Assembly (NCBI RefSeq): GCF_028877475.1
Contig: NZ_CP113528.1
Location: 186,001 to 250,000, forward strand
DNA: 64,000 nucleotides
Direction: 5' to 3'
DNA from: Lysinibacillus irui
Lineage (GTDB): Bacteria; Bacillota; Bacilli; Bacillales_A; Planococcaceae
Made by a program: the position numbers and the translations under genes. Below are positions 24,110 through 33,109 of this stretch, piece by piece (the stretch's first letter is position 1; each line of letters begins with the position of its first letter). A model generated the notes under the pieces. That model did not search any database and was not told the origin of the DNA. It was given only the letters and a program-made list of their open reading frames with translations.

Positions 24110-26038
24110 GTGAAAACTTGTGTGCGATTGCTACTTGTCTTTCTCATCTTGATCCCTTCTTTATTCCAAAATGTTTCATTAGCCTATGCAAATAACGATG
24201 AAGAAGACTCCAAAAAAGCTTGTGTAGGAGCATTAAAGGATAAAGAAACGACGGATAAAGTGGATGATTTTAGAGATGAACGAGCAACGTTAACTGAAGA
24301 ATATAGCTTAGATTTAGCTCAATTAGCATTTAATGCAGTTAACTTGAACACCCTTAATCAATTAATTTTTGGCAATCCATATTGTATATGGTATGAGAGT
24401 GAAGAAGAAGAGCCTGCCTTAACTTTTGGTTTATTTCCTACATCGATAAAAGAAAAAGTTATTGATCCAGTTTTCAACATCATTACATTTCTTTTTGCTT
24501 TAGTTTTGTGCTTAAGCATTTTGATAAGCGGTCTTAAGATGATGTATTCGTTTACCTTTGCTAAACGCTTTAATATCGGTGAAGAACTTTTTATGTACTT
24601 TTTAGCCGCAGTATTACTTATAACATATTGGACAAGCGTCGATTATATTTTTATTTTTAATCACGCAATTGTCTCTTCAGTTGTGGAAGTTCTTGAAGGA
24701 CAAGGGATGAAGCTAGGTAGTTTAAGTATACTTGCCACCCAAGATGAATTTCACTTTAGTGACATTCTAGTCTTATTTGCAGAGTGGGTTATGTTACTGT
24801 TTCTAAATTTAGTATACATGTACCGGCTATTTCTTATAACGGTTCTTTTACTAATAGGTGGTTTAGTAATTGTTGGATTAATCTTTGAAAAAACAAGAAA
24901 ATACTTTGGTATGTGGTTGATAGATTTCCTTGGTGCTGTTTTTATGCAAAGTATCCATGCAATTTATTTTGCTGTATTTATGATGTTTATCAATCTAAAC
25001 TCAATAAGCATTGTTTTTAAAATGATTCTATTATTCTTGTTTTTACCTTTAAGTTCAATGTTGCTAAGTATTATGGGAATGTCAACTGCTACAATGACCA
25101 CACGTACTGCTCAATCAATGGTTAACACAGCAGCTATGGCTTTAAGAGCAAGGAAAATGTATAAAGGTAAGCCAGGTTTTGGGCAACAACCCGGCGGTAA
25201 GACGGCCATTTCAGCTTTGGCAGAAGGTTCAAACTCTAGTTCTTTTAGTAAATTTAAGGCAGGTGCTCAACTTTCAGGAGCGGTTCTTGGCAGTACAGCT
25301 GGAATGGTAATTGGTCCAGGGGGGTCTTCATTAGGTGCTTCATTAGGATCTGGTTTAGTAGGTAGTACCCTTCAGGCTCCAAGAAATATTGCAGCAGGTG
25401 TAAAAGGGGTCATGGATACACGAGGTAAAGTAAAGAACAACTCTTTAAATCTAAACAATATTTCTGATAAGCGACAGTACTTTGGATCAATGGGCGAATC
25501 TATCGGAACTATGGTAGGAAAAGGGCAAATAGGTAGACAAATAGGATATCGATTAAGTGGTGTAAGTAAAGATAGAATTTTAGGTTCTACAGAGCTTGGG
25601 GGATTAGGGTCCGTTACCCTTAGTGATATAGCTACAAAGTACCCTGAAGCAAAAATTCAATTTCAACAAACAAATGAAGGCAGCGGTTTTTACTTAGATG
25701 ATAATGGAGATATGAAGTTAATCTCTCCAATTGGTGAAGCTGATACTAGATTAAAAGATGGTATGACACGTACTGTGGATTATATACCTACAGATTCTAT
25801 AAACAAAATTGAAGTAGGTAATTCCTTGCCAAATACTCAAATGTATTCTCAAGTAAGTGATGCAATGTTAGCAGACAAAAGTGGAAACTCATTTGTTGAT
25901 AGTGGTTTTGATTCTGGTCTGTTTCGCCCAGAGCAACACTGTAATGTAGGGCAAATGCCTTCACCTATTAAACCATTAGAAACAAATTCACCATTTGATT
26001 CTAGTATTTCACCTGAAAAGGATGGTGAGGTAAATTGA
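24110..26038 (+). CDS. VirB6/TrbL-like polytopic membrane protein, second copy
   Basis: 642 residues; GTG start at 24110 with AAGGGGG, since the ATG at 24108 is followed at once by a stop. Signal peptide, about six membrane segments and a Gly-rich stretch in the same order as the first copy; shared blocks include 'LIFGNPYCIWYE', 'GMSIGTM'-like and 'QTNEGSGFYLDDNG'. Its tail is about 280 residues shorter. The stop overlaps the start of the lytic gene. This is a clear ancient tandem duplication with divergence, so the two may build a hetero-oligomeric channel. Confidence 0.8.
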   Translation: MKTCVRLLLVFLILIPSLFQNVSLAYANNDEEDSKKACVGALKDKETTDKVDDFRDERATLTEEYSLDLAQLAFNAVNLNTLNQLIFGNPYCIWYESEEEEPALTFGLFPTSIKEKVIDPVFNIITFLFALVLCLSILISGLKMMYSFTFAKRFNIGEELFMYFLAAVLLITYWTSVDYIFIFNHAIVSSVVEVLEGQGMKLGSLSILATQDEFHFSDILVLFAEWVMLLFLNLVYMYRLFLITVLLLIGGLVIVGLIFEKTRKYFGMWLIDFLGAVFMQSIHAIYFAVFMMFINLNSISIVFKMILLFLFLPLSSMLLSIMGMSTATMTTRTAQSMVNTAAMALRARKMYKGKPGFGQQPGGKTAISALAEGSNSSSFSKFKAGAQLSGAVLGSTAGMVIGPGGSSLGASLGSGLVGSTLQAPRNIAAGVKGVMDTRGKVKNNSLNLNNISDKRQYFGSMGESIGTMVGKGQIGRQIGYRLSGVSKDRILGSTELGGLGSVTLSDIATKYPEAKIQFQQTNEGSGFYLDDNGDMKLISPIGEADTRLKDGMTRTVDYIPTDSINKIEVGNSLPNTQMYSQVSDAMLADKSGNSFVDSGFDSGLFRPEQHCNVGQMPSPIKPLETNSPFDSSISPEKDGEVN

Positions 26039-28215
26039 GTAAATCAGATAATAACAATAGTAGTACAGATGTAGGTAAAGGCGCGATTACGAACCCCTTA
26101 AAAGCAGGAAAGAAAGGTCTTGGTCTTTTACGTGGGGCTCGAAAGCTTGGAATGTTTGCAAAACTTCTAAAATCAATAATTTCAAAAGTATTGATGAGCT
26201 GTATCAAGTGGCTCCTTGGAGTTCTGGGACCATATGTACTAATAGTAATAATTTTAATCATCTTATTACTTTTAGTTCTACAAAGTGTTGCAAGTTTTGA
26301 TTTATTCCAAAAAGCATCTACCCGTTCAGAGACAGAAGTTGTTTTTGATAATGCTGTAAAAGAGGTATTCGAACTAAGGTTAGAAGCTGGACCAGCTGAA
26401 ATTAGAGATAGACTAAGGAGTACTCAATCAGAATATCCTTATCCACCTGTCTCTGAGTCTTGGTTAATACTAGTAGGTGAAATGCTTAAACAAAGTATTG
26501 CTATTCCAACAATTCATCATTATTTCAAAAACATCGAAAATGAGAACTATAAAGCTTGGCATGAGAAATATAAAGATTACTCTGCTGATAGCAAAGAATT
26601 ATTACTAAAAAAGTTCATCGAAATAATAGATAAGGAAATGGCTTATTATTTTGAAGGCTCCCCTAACTATAAGCCAATTTTTGTGGAAGGTTCTTCTCCT
26701 ATCGATGAGTTTGTAAAAATTACTACTACCACTACTTGTACTCATACAGATGAAGATGGTAATACAACGACAACTGTGTCAGGACCAACTACTACCAAAG
26801 AAAATGTATCTCATGAAGTGATTGACGAAGTTCAAATGGGTTACTTAAAAGCAAAAATACCATATAAAGAACTTCACACTATTACTGACAGTACCTCATC
26901 TAGCGGTGATTGCGTAAGTGATATAACAACAGAATTGAAATTATGGGTTATTGATGATGGATCTCCACCGAGCGTAGAATTAATTCCTGAAGAACTAGTG
27001 CGTATCTTAACTTCAACAGCAAAAGAAGGGGATTATACAAGATTAGTTCAAGTGCAGGACTTAGAGTACTCTATAGATTTAGGACAAGAGATAGACGAGA
27101 AGTTCCCTAAACCAGATATTGATTATGAAGGGCTTAAAAAATGCTACTTTAAGCACAAGTCCATAGATCCTTGTATTGATGAGTTTGTTTTGGGTGGAAC
27201 ACTCGGAGATTATGGAGGTTTATTAGAAGGTTGGTATCCAACAGAGTTTGAAGATATTTATAAAAAGGCTGCAGATGCATGTGGGATCGATTGGTTTATT
27301 CTAGCAGCAGTACATGGGAAAGAATCAACATTTAGTAGTAACCCTGTAGCTTCTGATCCATCTTTAGGTTCTCGCAATAAAGAAGGTAAACTCGTTGGTG
27401 CTGTTGGGCATTTCCAATTTATGCCATTGACTTGGCTTGGATGGGCAGCCGCAAGAGACTACCCTACGACATCAGCAGGTAATATTCTAGTTGATGATCT
27501 TACATTTATAACTGTTCCAGCAAATATCAAAAAGTATGGTGGAAGAGGTATGGACGGTAATAATGATGGAGTTGCGAGCCCATGGGATTTAATAGATGCG
27601 GCAACCACTGCAGCATGTTACTTAAAAACTATTGGTTATCAAAAAGGAAGTGAAACAGCCATTAAAAATGCTTTAGCAAGATATAATGGTGGGAATAAAG
27701 CTTGGCAAAGTAGTGAAGCCCAAAAATATGCACAAGATGTATATAATAACGGAAAACAATATGAATTAGGTAACGCTTCAGCACCAATCTCTGTTGCTCC
27801 TGGTGATACTACATATCCAACTACCGGTAGGATTACATCACCATATGGAGGACGTGATGATGGCTTCCACTATGGGCTTGACATTGGTGCAGGTGGAAGA
27901 ACAAACGTACCTATTGTTACTATTGCAGATGGTGTTGTGTCATATGTCGGACCTCTAAGTACTTATGGAAATATTGTAAGGGTAAAACATGTAATTGGTG
28001 GCAAAGATGTAGAGTCTTTATATGCTCATTTAGCTTCATACAAAGTTAAGGTAGGACAAACTGTTAAAAAAGGACAACAGATTGGTATTATGGGTGAAAC
28101 GGGAAGGGCATTTGGTGTACATTTGCACTTCGAAATTCACGAACCAAAATTTGTTAGGCAAGCAACAAATCCTCGAAATCCGATAAAATGGATTCCAACA
28201 CCACCATTAAAATAG
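26035..28215 (+). CDS. Bifunctional cell-wall hydrolase: lytic transglycosylase plus M23 peptidase
   Basis: 726 residues; TTG start overlapping the previous stop. One membrane segment near residues 62-82 anchors it with the body outside. Residues about 405-570 are an SLT-type transglycosylase: 'AADACGIDWFILAAVHGKES' with catalytic Glu, 'VGHFQFMP' and 'ALARYNGG'. Residues about 600-715 are an M23 endopeptidase: 'ITSPYGGR', 'FHYGLDIG' (zinc His and Asp), 'YAHL' and 'VHLHFEIH'. Such VirB1-like enzymes open the peptidoglycan for the conjugation channel. The region between the anchor and the SLT domain is Thr-rich and of unknown fold. Confidence 0.92.
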   Translation: MSKSDNNNSSTDVGKGAITNPLKAGKKGLGLLRGARKLGMFAKLLKSIISKVLMSCIKWLLGVLGPYVLIVIILIILLLLVLQSVASFDLFQKASTRSETEVVFDNAVKEVFELRLEAGPAEIRDRLRSTQSEYPYPPVSESWLILVGEMLKQSIAIPTIHHYFKNIENENYKAWHEKYKDYSADSKELLLKKFIEIIDKEMAYYFEGSPNYKPIFVEGSSPIDEFVKITTTTTCTHTDEDGNTTTTVSGPTTTKENVSHEVIDEVQMGYLKAKIPYKELHTITDSTSSSGDCVSDITTELKLWVIDDGSPPSVELIPEELVRILTSTAKEGDYTRLVQVQDLEYSIDLGQEIDEKFPKPDIDYEGLKKCYFKHKSIDPCIDEFVLGGTLGDYGGLLEGWYPTEFEDIYKKAADACGIDWFILAAVHGKESTFSSNPVASDPSLGSRNKEGKLVGAVGHFQFMPLTWLGWAAARDYPTTSAGNILVDDLTFITVPANIKKYGGRGMDGNNDGVASPWDLIDAATTAACYLKTIGYQKGSETAIKNALARYNGGNKAWQSSEAQKYAQDVYNNGKQYELGNASAPISVAPGDTTYPTTGRITSPYGGRDDGFHYGLDIGAGGRTNVPIVTIADGVVSYVGPLSTYGNIVRVKHVIGGKDVESLYAHLASYKVKVGQTVKKGQQIGIMGETGRAFGVHLHFEIHEPKFVRQATNPRNPIKWIPTPPLK

Positions 28216-28227
28216 AAGGTGTATAAC

Positions 28228-28896
28228 ATGCGGGAAATAAAAGAGGCAATTTGGTTAGCAATAAGAGAGAATATTATTAAGAAGACATGGTTTAAAGTAC
28301 TTTCAGTTTTACTTGTTTTATTAGTAGGTTTTGTTATTTACAAGGCCTACTTTACACCTGAAATAACGAAAGGTGAAATTGGAAATAAAACCATTTGGAA
28401 AGACTTTGAATTACAAACTGAAGAGTTTGAAAAAAAATCAAAGACACTGGATGGAGTCAAGGAAATTGAAAATACAGTTCCCACTATAGATGGAAGCAAA
28501 ATAGAAAGTGTTATTAATTATTTCTTCTTTACTGCAAACACCAACAATGCAGACTTATTCATTTCAACGCTAAATCCTGAATTGTTAAACAAGGATTTTC
28601 CAGAATTGAATTTACAAGAGAAATTTAGAAAAATAGATGAGTCGATGAATAGAATCTCAAGAAATGGACAAATCGAAAAAATTGAAGTAATTAGAAGTTT
28701 GTGGGTAATGGAATCAAAAGCAGTTCGAGTGGTCCTTGATATTTACTATAAAGACTTAAAAAAACCAGTACGCATAAATTTAATTGTTAAAAAGATAGAA
28801 CAGTCACATAATCATTCAGACAATGAAAAAGAAAATGATTTACCTTATATCCACTCTTCAGTATGGGATATTATAGAATTGATTGAAGACAAGTAG
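28228..28896 (+). CDS. Bitopic membrane protein, VirB8/TcpC-like candidate
   Basis: 222 residues; ATG 28228 with GAAGGTG upstream is preferred over GTG 28219. A short cytoplasmic N-terminus and one membrane segment (about residues 28-48) are followed by an external alpha/beta domain of about 130 residues that ends in an acidic tail. Topology, size and operon position fit a VirB8/TcpC-type scaffold, but there is no diagnostic motif, so the call is contextual. Confidence 0.55.
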   Translation: MREIKEAIWLAIRENIIKKTWFKVLSVLLVLLVGFVIYKAYFTPEITKGEIGNKTIWKDFELQTEEFEKKSKTLDGVKEIENTVPTIDGSKIESVINYFFFTANTNNADLFISTLNPELLNKDFPELNLQEKFRKIDESMNRISRNGQIEKIEVIRSLWVMESKAVRVVLDIYYKDLKKPVRINLIVKKIEQSHNHSDNEKENDLPYIHSSVWDIIELIEDK

Positions 28897-28903
28897 GTGA
28901 ATT

Positions 28904-29398
28904 ATGCTAGATCGCATTGATGCAACAGAGCCTTTACTAATAGGAGTTTACTACATCCAATTAATTTTTATATTTATATGCGGTGTCGGATTTTTATTTG
29001 GAATCTTTATGTTCATATATGCTTTTAAGAATCCTCATAAACGTAGACTAGCCTATGTATTAACTGTATTTATGCCAATCGGATTGTTAGCTGTAATCCA
29101 TGGACCGGTTCTACTCCTGTATTATGTATTTAAACAACCTGCTACACCAGATGCAGAACTTGGTTTGATGCTTTTTGTTCCATCGCTTGAAATTGCTGGA
29201 ACAAAACTATATGAAGGTATTGTTCGAGTTACACAACCTTTATTAGTAGCAGTTTTCATAATTGGAGTAGCAGTTTTACATCATGCCAGCAGTATACCAG
29301 GTAGAAAGCGTATAGGTTATGGGATATTCTTAGGCGTTCCGCTTCTCTGGTGTTTAATGAAGGTTGGCCCATCAATAATTAAAGTACTGACTTCTTAA
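28904..29398 (+). CDS. Four-segment membrane protein at end of conjugation operon
   Basis: 164 residues, ATG with GTAGGTGA, 7 bases after the previous gene. Hydrophobic segments lie near residues 10-32, 44-68, 95-120 and 130-155. No family recognised. The strong terminator immediately after it marks the end of the transfer operon that began at 17714. Confidence 0.65.
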   Translation: MLDRIDATEPLLIGVYYIQLIFIFICGVGFLFGIFMFIYAFKNPHKRRLAYVLTVFMPIGLLAVIHGPVLLLYYVFKQPATPDAELGLMLFVPSLEIAGTKLYEGIVRVTQPLLVAVFIIGVAVLHHASSIPGRKRIGYGIFLGVPLLWCLMKVGPSIIKVLTS

Positions 29399-29439
29399 AA
29401 TAAGGTTATTCCCTAAATATGGGGAATAACCTTATTTTT
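29399..29439 (+). terminator. Strong terminator of conjugation operon
   Basis: AATAAGGTTATTCCC pairs with GGGGAATAACCTTATT around a short loop, ending in TTTTT. It directly follows the stop of the last transfer gene. Confidence 0.88.
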
Positions 29440-29484
29440 GAAATAATTGTAGCAGTAAATGTATATTTCTGCTACAATTATTTC
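29440..29484. repeat. Perfect 16-bp inverted repeat abutting the TnpA-like start
   Basis: GAAATAATTGTAGCAG (29440-29455) and CTGCTACAATTATTTC (29469-29484) are exact complements around a 13-base loop; the ATG of the TnpA-like gene follows without a spacer. IS200/REP-type TnpA proteins bind subterminal hairpins, and IS200 mRNAs hide their start in hairpins. Either role is possible. Confidence 0.8.
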
Positions 29485-29859
29485 ATGAACTTAATATATG
29501 AACCCAATCAACTGATTTATTACATGGTATTTGTAACGAGATATAAAAGGAATATATTTGAGGATCGTGAAGCTGCTGAACTAGTAAAACAGTCATTGCG
29601 AAATATCCAAGAGAACGGGATCATGAAAGTTGAGATTGAGGAAATTGGAAGGTGTTATATAAGTTTAAAGTGCATAGGTGATCCTTCTAAAAGCCCTAAT
29701 CAAATTGTCTCTTATTTAAAAAGAAGGTGCTATCAAGCGATGCTTGAAAAGATGCCTCATCTAAATTCACTCTGGTCTAGAGACGTAATTATTAGTACAT
29801 CTCCAATTTCTAATACAATTATCATTGAACTTCTACAAACTTTAAAAAGGAGGGGTTAG
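29485..29859 (+). CDS. IS200/TnpA-fold protein lacking HUH and catalytic Tyr
   Basis: 124 residues from ATG 29485; a longer frame from 29419 would start within the terminator and is rejected. 'IYYMVFVTRYKRNIFED' matches the 'Y..VFVTKYRR.IF' opening of IS200/IS605 Y1 transposases, and 'SPNQIVSYLKRRCYQAM', 'LWSRDVIISTSPIS' match later blocks. The HUH position (usually DHVHLL) reads RCYISLK, and the region of the catalytic Tyr (usually YI..Q) reads LLQTLKRR, so it cannot be an active nickase. It precedes a Rad52-like gene by 4 bases and may be a domesticated hairpin-binding protein. No Shine-Dalgarno is visible. Confidence 0.65.
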   Translation: MNLIYEPNQLIYYMVFVTRYKRNIFEDREAAELVKQSLRNIQENGIMKVEIEEIGRCYISLKCIGDPSKSPNQIVSYLKRRCYQAMLEKMPHLNSLWSRDVIISTSPISNTIIIELLQTLKRRG

Positions 29860-29863
29860 AAAT

Positions 29864-30481
29864 ATGAAAACCTACGCAGAGATTGCAGAACAATTAAGAA
29901 TGCCCTTTCCTCCTGGGACAGTTAAAGTAAGTAACGACGGAAAACGAGGTCATATTCCTGTCCAAGTTTATATGTCTCGTTTAGAAGAAGTTGCTGAATC
30001 ACAATGGCATTGGAGAATAATTGGTGACCCTGTATTTAATTTTGAAAAATATTTCGTAGTTGTTAAAGGTGAAATAACACTTGTAGATGCAATAAGGCAG
30101 GGAATAGGGATAGCTAAAATTACAAAAAATGAAACTACATCGATTAAAAATGCTCTTATGACTGCTGAGTCAGAAGCTTTTAGAGATGCTTGTGATAAGT
30201 TTAAAATGGGATGGTATGATTTAGCGCAATACAGAGATTGGTCGTCAAATCCTGGAATAATGCAATCGAATGATGTACCTCCGTTTACTGAAAGCATAGT
30301 AATTGAAGGTTTTGATCCTAATGTACACAGTGTAATGCCATCAGAGGGTAGAAGTTGTATAAAATGCAAGAAACCTTTATCTCAAAATGAGGAACTACTA
30401 TTGAGCATAAACGGGATTAAGTTTGCTTATTGCAAGGAACATGTACCTCAGCAGCTAGTAAAGAATCGAACGGAGATATAA
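29864..30481 (+). CDS. Rad52/Rad22-like single-strand annealing protein
   Basis: 205 residues, ATG with AGGAGGGG. Residues 1-125 show the Rad52-like pattern: 'RLEEVAESQWHWRI', a beta sheet region, 'ITLVDAIRQGIG', then 'SIKNALMTAESEAFRDACDKFKMG', corresponding to the conserved 'A...AL..AFR..FG' helix. The C-terminal 45 residues carry a possible zinc knuckle (CIKCKKPL...FAYCKEH). Annealing proteins on plasmids help repair or recombine incoming single strands, which fits a conjugative element. The coupled TnpA-like gene may act on the same DNA. Confidence 0.7.
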   Translation: MKTYAEIAEQLRMPFPPGTVKVSNDGKRGHIPVQVYMSRLEEVAESQWHWRIIGDPVFNFEKYFVVVKGEITLVDAIRQGIGIAKITKNETTSIKNALMTAESEAFRDACDKFKMGWYDLAQYRDWSSNPGIMQSNDVPPFTESIVIEGFDPNVHSVMPSEGRSCIKCKKPLSQNEELLLSINGIKFAYCKEHVPQQLVKNRTEI

Positions 30482-30550
30482 ATAGATTGTGTTTGAACTA
30501 ACTACAAATATGTAATCTGAATGGTCTTATTTTATTAATCTAAGAAGAAG

Positions 30551-31066
30551 GTGTTGAATATTCGCCAAATTATATATACATGTTCATTATGTAATTATTT
30601 TGATTCTAATCAATCTAAATGCATGAGCTCTAATAAAGAAACATATCCTCAAAATTCAACAGATGCAATGGCCTGTAAATCAGAGGGTCTATTTGTTAGA
30701 AATATTAACGTACAATACAGTTATTATAACTACGTAGAGCAGCCGACTTTTTCTTCAGAGCCACTAGAAGATTTATCAAGGTTACCAAAAGATAAGAATG
30801 GTATCCCTCTTTTTGTCTTTACAAAGAGAGGGGTTGAACGAGCAGTACCAGCATACCCTGGTCTTGAACTTGTGAGCCATCATTTATTTGGAGTGAAAAA
30901 GGAGTTTACTTTTCAAGGTCAAAGGGAGCTTATCTATGATATAGGCGTTAACTTAGCGGGTAAAGTATGTGAAGGTCTTGGAATCAAGTTACTTGTGCTA
31001 GATAATGAGAGAGGTATACAAGGTAAAGAAGAATTAAGAAAACCATACCTTGTTTATGGAAGATAA
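30551..31066 (+). CDS. Unknown protein with N-terminal cysteine cluster
   Basis: 171 residues from GTG 30551; TTG at 30554 is an alternative and the ribosome site is only fair. The first 45 residues hold CSLC and two further Cys (KCMSS, MACKS), a likely zinc or Fe-S site. The rest is alpha/beta, with 'GIPLFVFTKRGVERAVPAYPGLELV'-type strands and 'GKVCEGLGIKLLVLDN'. No family recognised. The following gene starts 3 bases after its stop. Confidence 0.55.
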   Translation: MLNIRQIIYTCSLCNYFDSNQSKCMSSNKETYPQNSTDAMACKSEGLFVRNINVQYSYYNYVEQPTFSSEPLEDLSRLPKDKNGIPLFVFTKRGVERAVPAYPGLELVSHHLFGVKKEFTFQGQRELIYDIGVNLAGKVCEGLGIKLLVLDNERGIQGKEELRKPYLVYGR

Positions 31067-31069
31067 GCC

Positions 31070-31318
31070 ATGGACAATAATGAATATCGAACTATGTTAA
31101 TTGTAAAAGCATATGAATTTTCTGAATGTGTCCCCACGGTAGCAAAGCAATGTGAAGATTGGACACTAATCACAACTAATGGTGATTTTGAACTTAGGCA
31201 TAAAAATAAGATTGTCTTATCTATTTCTAATAAGAATACTAATTTATCTTCAAACATTAATTCATTCAATAGACTTCCCTTTTTTGTTGAACAATGGTTT
31301 GTAAATTGTTGTGACTAA
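31070..31318 (+). CDS. Small unknown protein
   Basis: 82 residues, ATG 3 bases after the previous stop, so probably translationally coupled. Mixed composition with four Cys residues and no signal peptide. Nothing is recognised beyond its operon position. Confidence 0.45.
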   Translation: MDNNEYRTMLIVKAYEFSECVPTVAKQCEDWTLITTNGDFELRHKNKIVLSISNKNTNLSSNINSFNRLPFFVEQWFVNCCD

Positions 31319-31426
31319 ATCATCTAATGATAAAGTGTAAATTTTCTAAAGTAATTAAATAATTGACTATAGACAATATATGATATAAGTAATATAATTA
31401 CATTAACTAAAGATAACGAACGATAT

Positions 31427-31479
31427 AAAGGAAGAACCTTTAACGTCTAGGAAACTAAACGTTTGAGGTTCTTTTTTTT
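31427..31479 (+). ncRNA. Family B leader RNA/attenuator, copy 2
   Basis: AAAGG-AAGAA-CCTTT (31427-31441) forms the small hairpin; GAACCTTTAACGT (31434-31446) alternatively pairs with ACGTTTGAGGTTC (31459-31471) before nine T residues. The GG-AAGNA-CC core is as in copy 1, but the outer pairs changed from CAC/GTG to AAA/TTT, a compensatory change. TTGACT at 31363 and TATAAG/TATAAT-like boxes upstream could be the promoter. Confidence 0.72.
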
Positions 31480-31500
31480 TATTCTAAGGAGGATAACTAA

Positions 31501-31833
31501 TTGGAGAAAAGAGCTTTTAAAGTGGTTGGTGTTCAACTAATTCCAAAAAAGACTGTCGGTAAATTACCTATGATGCAACAAATTGCGGATAAAAATCTAC
31601 AACAATCCAATCAATTAATTGAAAAACTTGTAAGGCCGGTAAATAAAGATTTCGAGGAGCAATTAAGATATGAAGAGAGTAAAAGCAAATCCACTAGAAA
31701 GTTTATGATTATCGGGTTAATGGATTTCCAACCTAAAGGCGAAACAGCTGGAAAAATAGTTTTTAATCCTAATTTGCATACAAGTCTAAACGTTATGAGT
31801 GAATTACAATCACTCGTTAGGACTATTCACTAG
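31501..31833 (+). CDS. Unknown 110-residue basic protein
   Basis: TTG start with an excellent AAGGAGGATAA. Basic and helical in the middle (QQSNQLIEKLVRPVNKDFEE), with a beta-rich C-terminus. First gene behind the family-B leader copy 2, followed after 9 bases by a membrane protein gene. No family recognised. Confidence 0.55.
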   Translation: MEKRAFKVVGVQLIPKKTVGKLPMMQQIADKNLQQSNQLIEKLVRPVNKDFEEQLRYEESKSKSTRKFMIIGLMDFQPKGETAGKIVFNPNLHTSLNVMSELQSLVRTIH

Positions 31834-31842
31834 GAACTGATC

Positions 31843-32355
31843 ATGAAAAAAGCTAAAGTGTATTTTACTATTCCTTGTCGCAATAAAATCTGGTTGTTTA
31901 GAAGTTTATTACTGGGGAAGGCATCTATATTTTTAATAGAGATTTACATTTTATCCCTATTAAAACTAGGTTATTTAGTTTCTACAGTAATTATATTTTT
32001 AACATTCTTTTTACTGAAATTTGTTCCAATGCCTTATAAAGATACTATTGATGTTTACTTTGATCGTTTAATTTATAAATCAAAGTATAAGGAAATTGAA
32101 CTGAACTTTAGTGATATTGCATTTATCGATCAGGATGTTGTAGATGAACAAAAAAGCCACTCATATTACAAAAGTATTGAATTCTTAGATGAATCTATGA
32201 ATTCATTATTATTTATTGATGGAAGCGGTTATGCATATGATGACTTAGTTGTTTTATGTAACCGAATTTGTACTATAAATCAAGAGTATCTCCCCTTCAA
32301 AAAAAGTTCTAGCAATCCTTTAGAAATTAACTTTAATGAAAATGAGATAGTCTAG
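31843..32355 (+). CDS. Membrane protein with two N-terminal segments
   Basis: 170 residues, ATG with AGGAACTGATC upstream. Two adjacent hydrophobic segments (about residues 18-42 and 44-66) are followed by a soluble cytoplasmic domain of about 100 residues ending in a Ser/Asn-rich tail. Topology resembles PrgI- or YcxB-like proteins, but no motif is convincing. Second gene of a three-gene unit. Confidence 0.5.
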   Translation: MKKAKVYFTIPCRNKIWLFRSLLLGKASIFLIEIYILSLLKLGYLVSTVIIFLTFFLLKFVPMPYKDTIDVYFDRLIYKSKYKEIELNFSDIAFIDQDVVDEQKSHSYYKSIEFLDESMNSLLFIDGSGYAYDDLVVLCNRICTINQEYLPFKKSSSNPLEINFNENEIV

Positions 32356-32371
32356 AAAAGCGGGTGATTAG

Positions 32372-32950
32372 ATGAATATTGTTACAATAATTGGAGTAAG
32401 TGTTTTAGGATTAATTACAATTCTAAGTGCTTTTCATGGTTATAAAGCATATCGGGGACATAAATTACGCCAATTTGAAGATTATTCAGAAGAGGCTTCA
32501 ATTTTGAAGGCGTTAGATAATGAGGATTTAAATGTTGAAGATAGCTCTTTTAGTAAAATTGTTAGTTCAATGAATAGTAGTAAAAGTAGTGAGGAAATAA
32601 CGAATCAACAATCAACTAATGTTATGAAGAGTGCTGTAGATGAATTTAGTAAAATGGATAATGAGAGTAAAAATATCAAAAGCACTCAAAGCCCAGGTTC
32701 TCAAAGTTCTCTAAGAAGTGCTGCTATTGCATTTAATAAGAGAGAGAATGATAGAGTAAAAGGCGGAAGTACTGATATATGGAGTCCAACAACTAGTCAT
32801 CTATTTACTTCAACAGTGAGTATGGATAATAACAATCGATGTGATGAAAGCTCTGTTTTTGATACTGGGAATTCTAGCTTTGGAAGTAGTTTTTCATCAT
32901 CTAATGATAGCAGTTTTTCTGGAGATACTGGCGGTGGGGGATGTGACTAA
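32372..32950 (+). CDS. Membrane-anchored Ser-rich protein ending GGGGCD
   Basis: 192 residues, ATG with GCGGGTGA. One membrane segment at the N-terminus (IIGVSVLGLITILSAF), then a polar Ser/Asn/Lys-rich body and a Ser/Gly tail (SSFSGDTGGGGCD). The same frame continues past the TAA for 23 more sense codons to 33022 (FTEEEYIKEAADQKY...). The extension is charged and helical, unlike random sequence, so the stop may be a recent nonsense change or a readthrough site. Confidence 0.5.
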   Translation: MNIVTIIGVSVLGLITILSAFHGYKAYRGHKLRQFEDYSEEASILKALDNEDLNVEDSSFSKIVSSMNSSKSSEEITNQQSTNVMKSAVDEFSKMDNESKNIKSTQSPGSQSSLRSAAIAFNKRENDRVKGGSTDIWSPTTSHLFTSTVSMDNNNRCDESSVFDTGNSSFGSSFSSSNDSSFSGDTGGGGCD

Positions 32951-33109
32951 TTCACAGAAGAAGAGTATATTAAGGAAGCAGCTGATCAGAAATACAAAGA
33001 AATTATAAAAAATAGGAAATAAAAGTTAGACCAGTTTAGTTTTGATATGCTCCCTATTAGGTAGACAGATGAAAAAATAAAATCTGTTTATCTAAGGGGA
33101 GTATTTTTT

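Noticed and set aside
29419-29484. Upstream start for the TnpA-like gene
   Set aside because: The ATG at 29419 lies in the terminator stem of the conjugation operon, and the extra residues are translated hairpin sequence.
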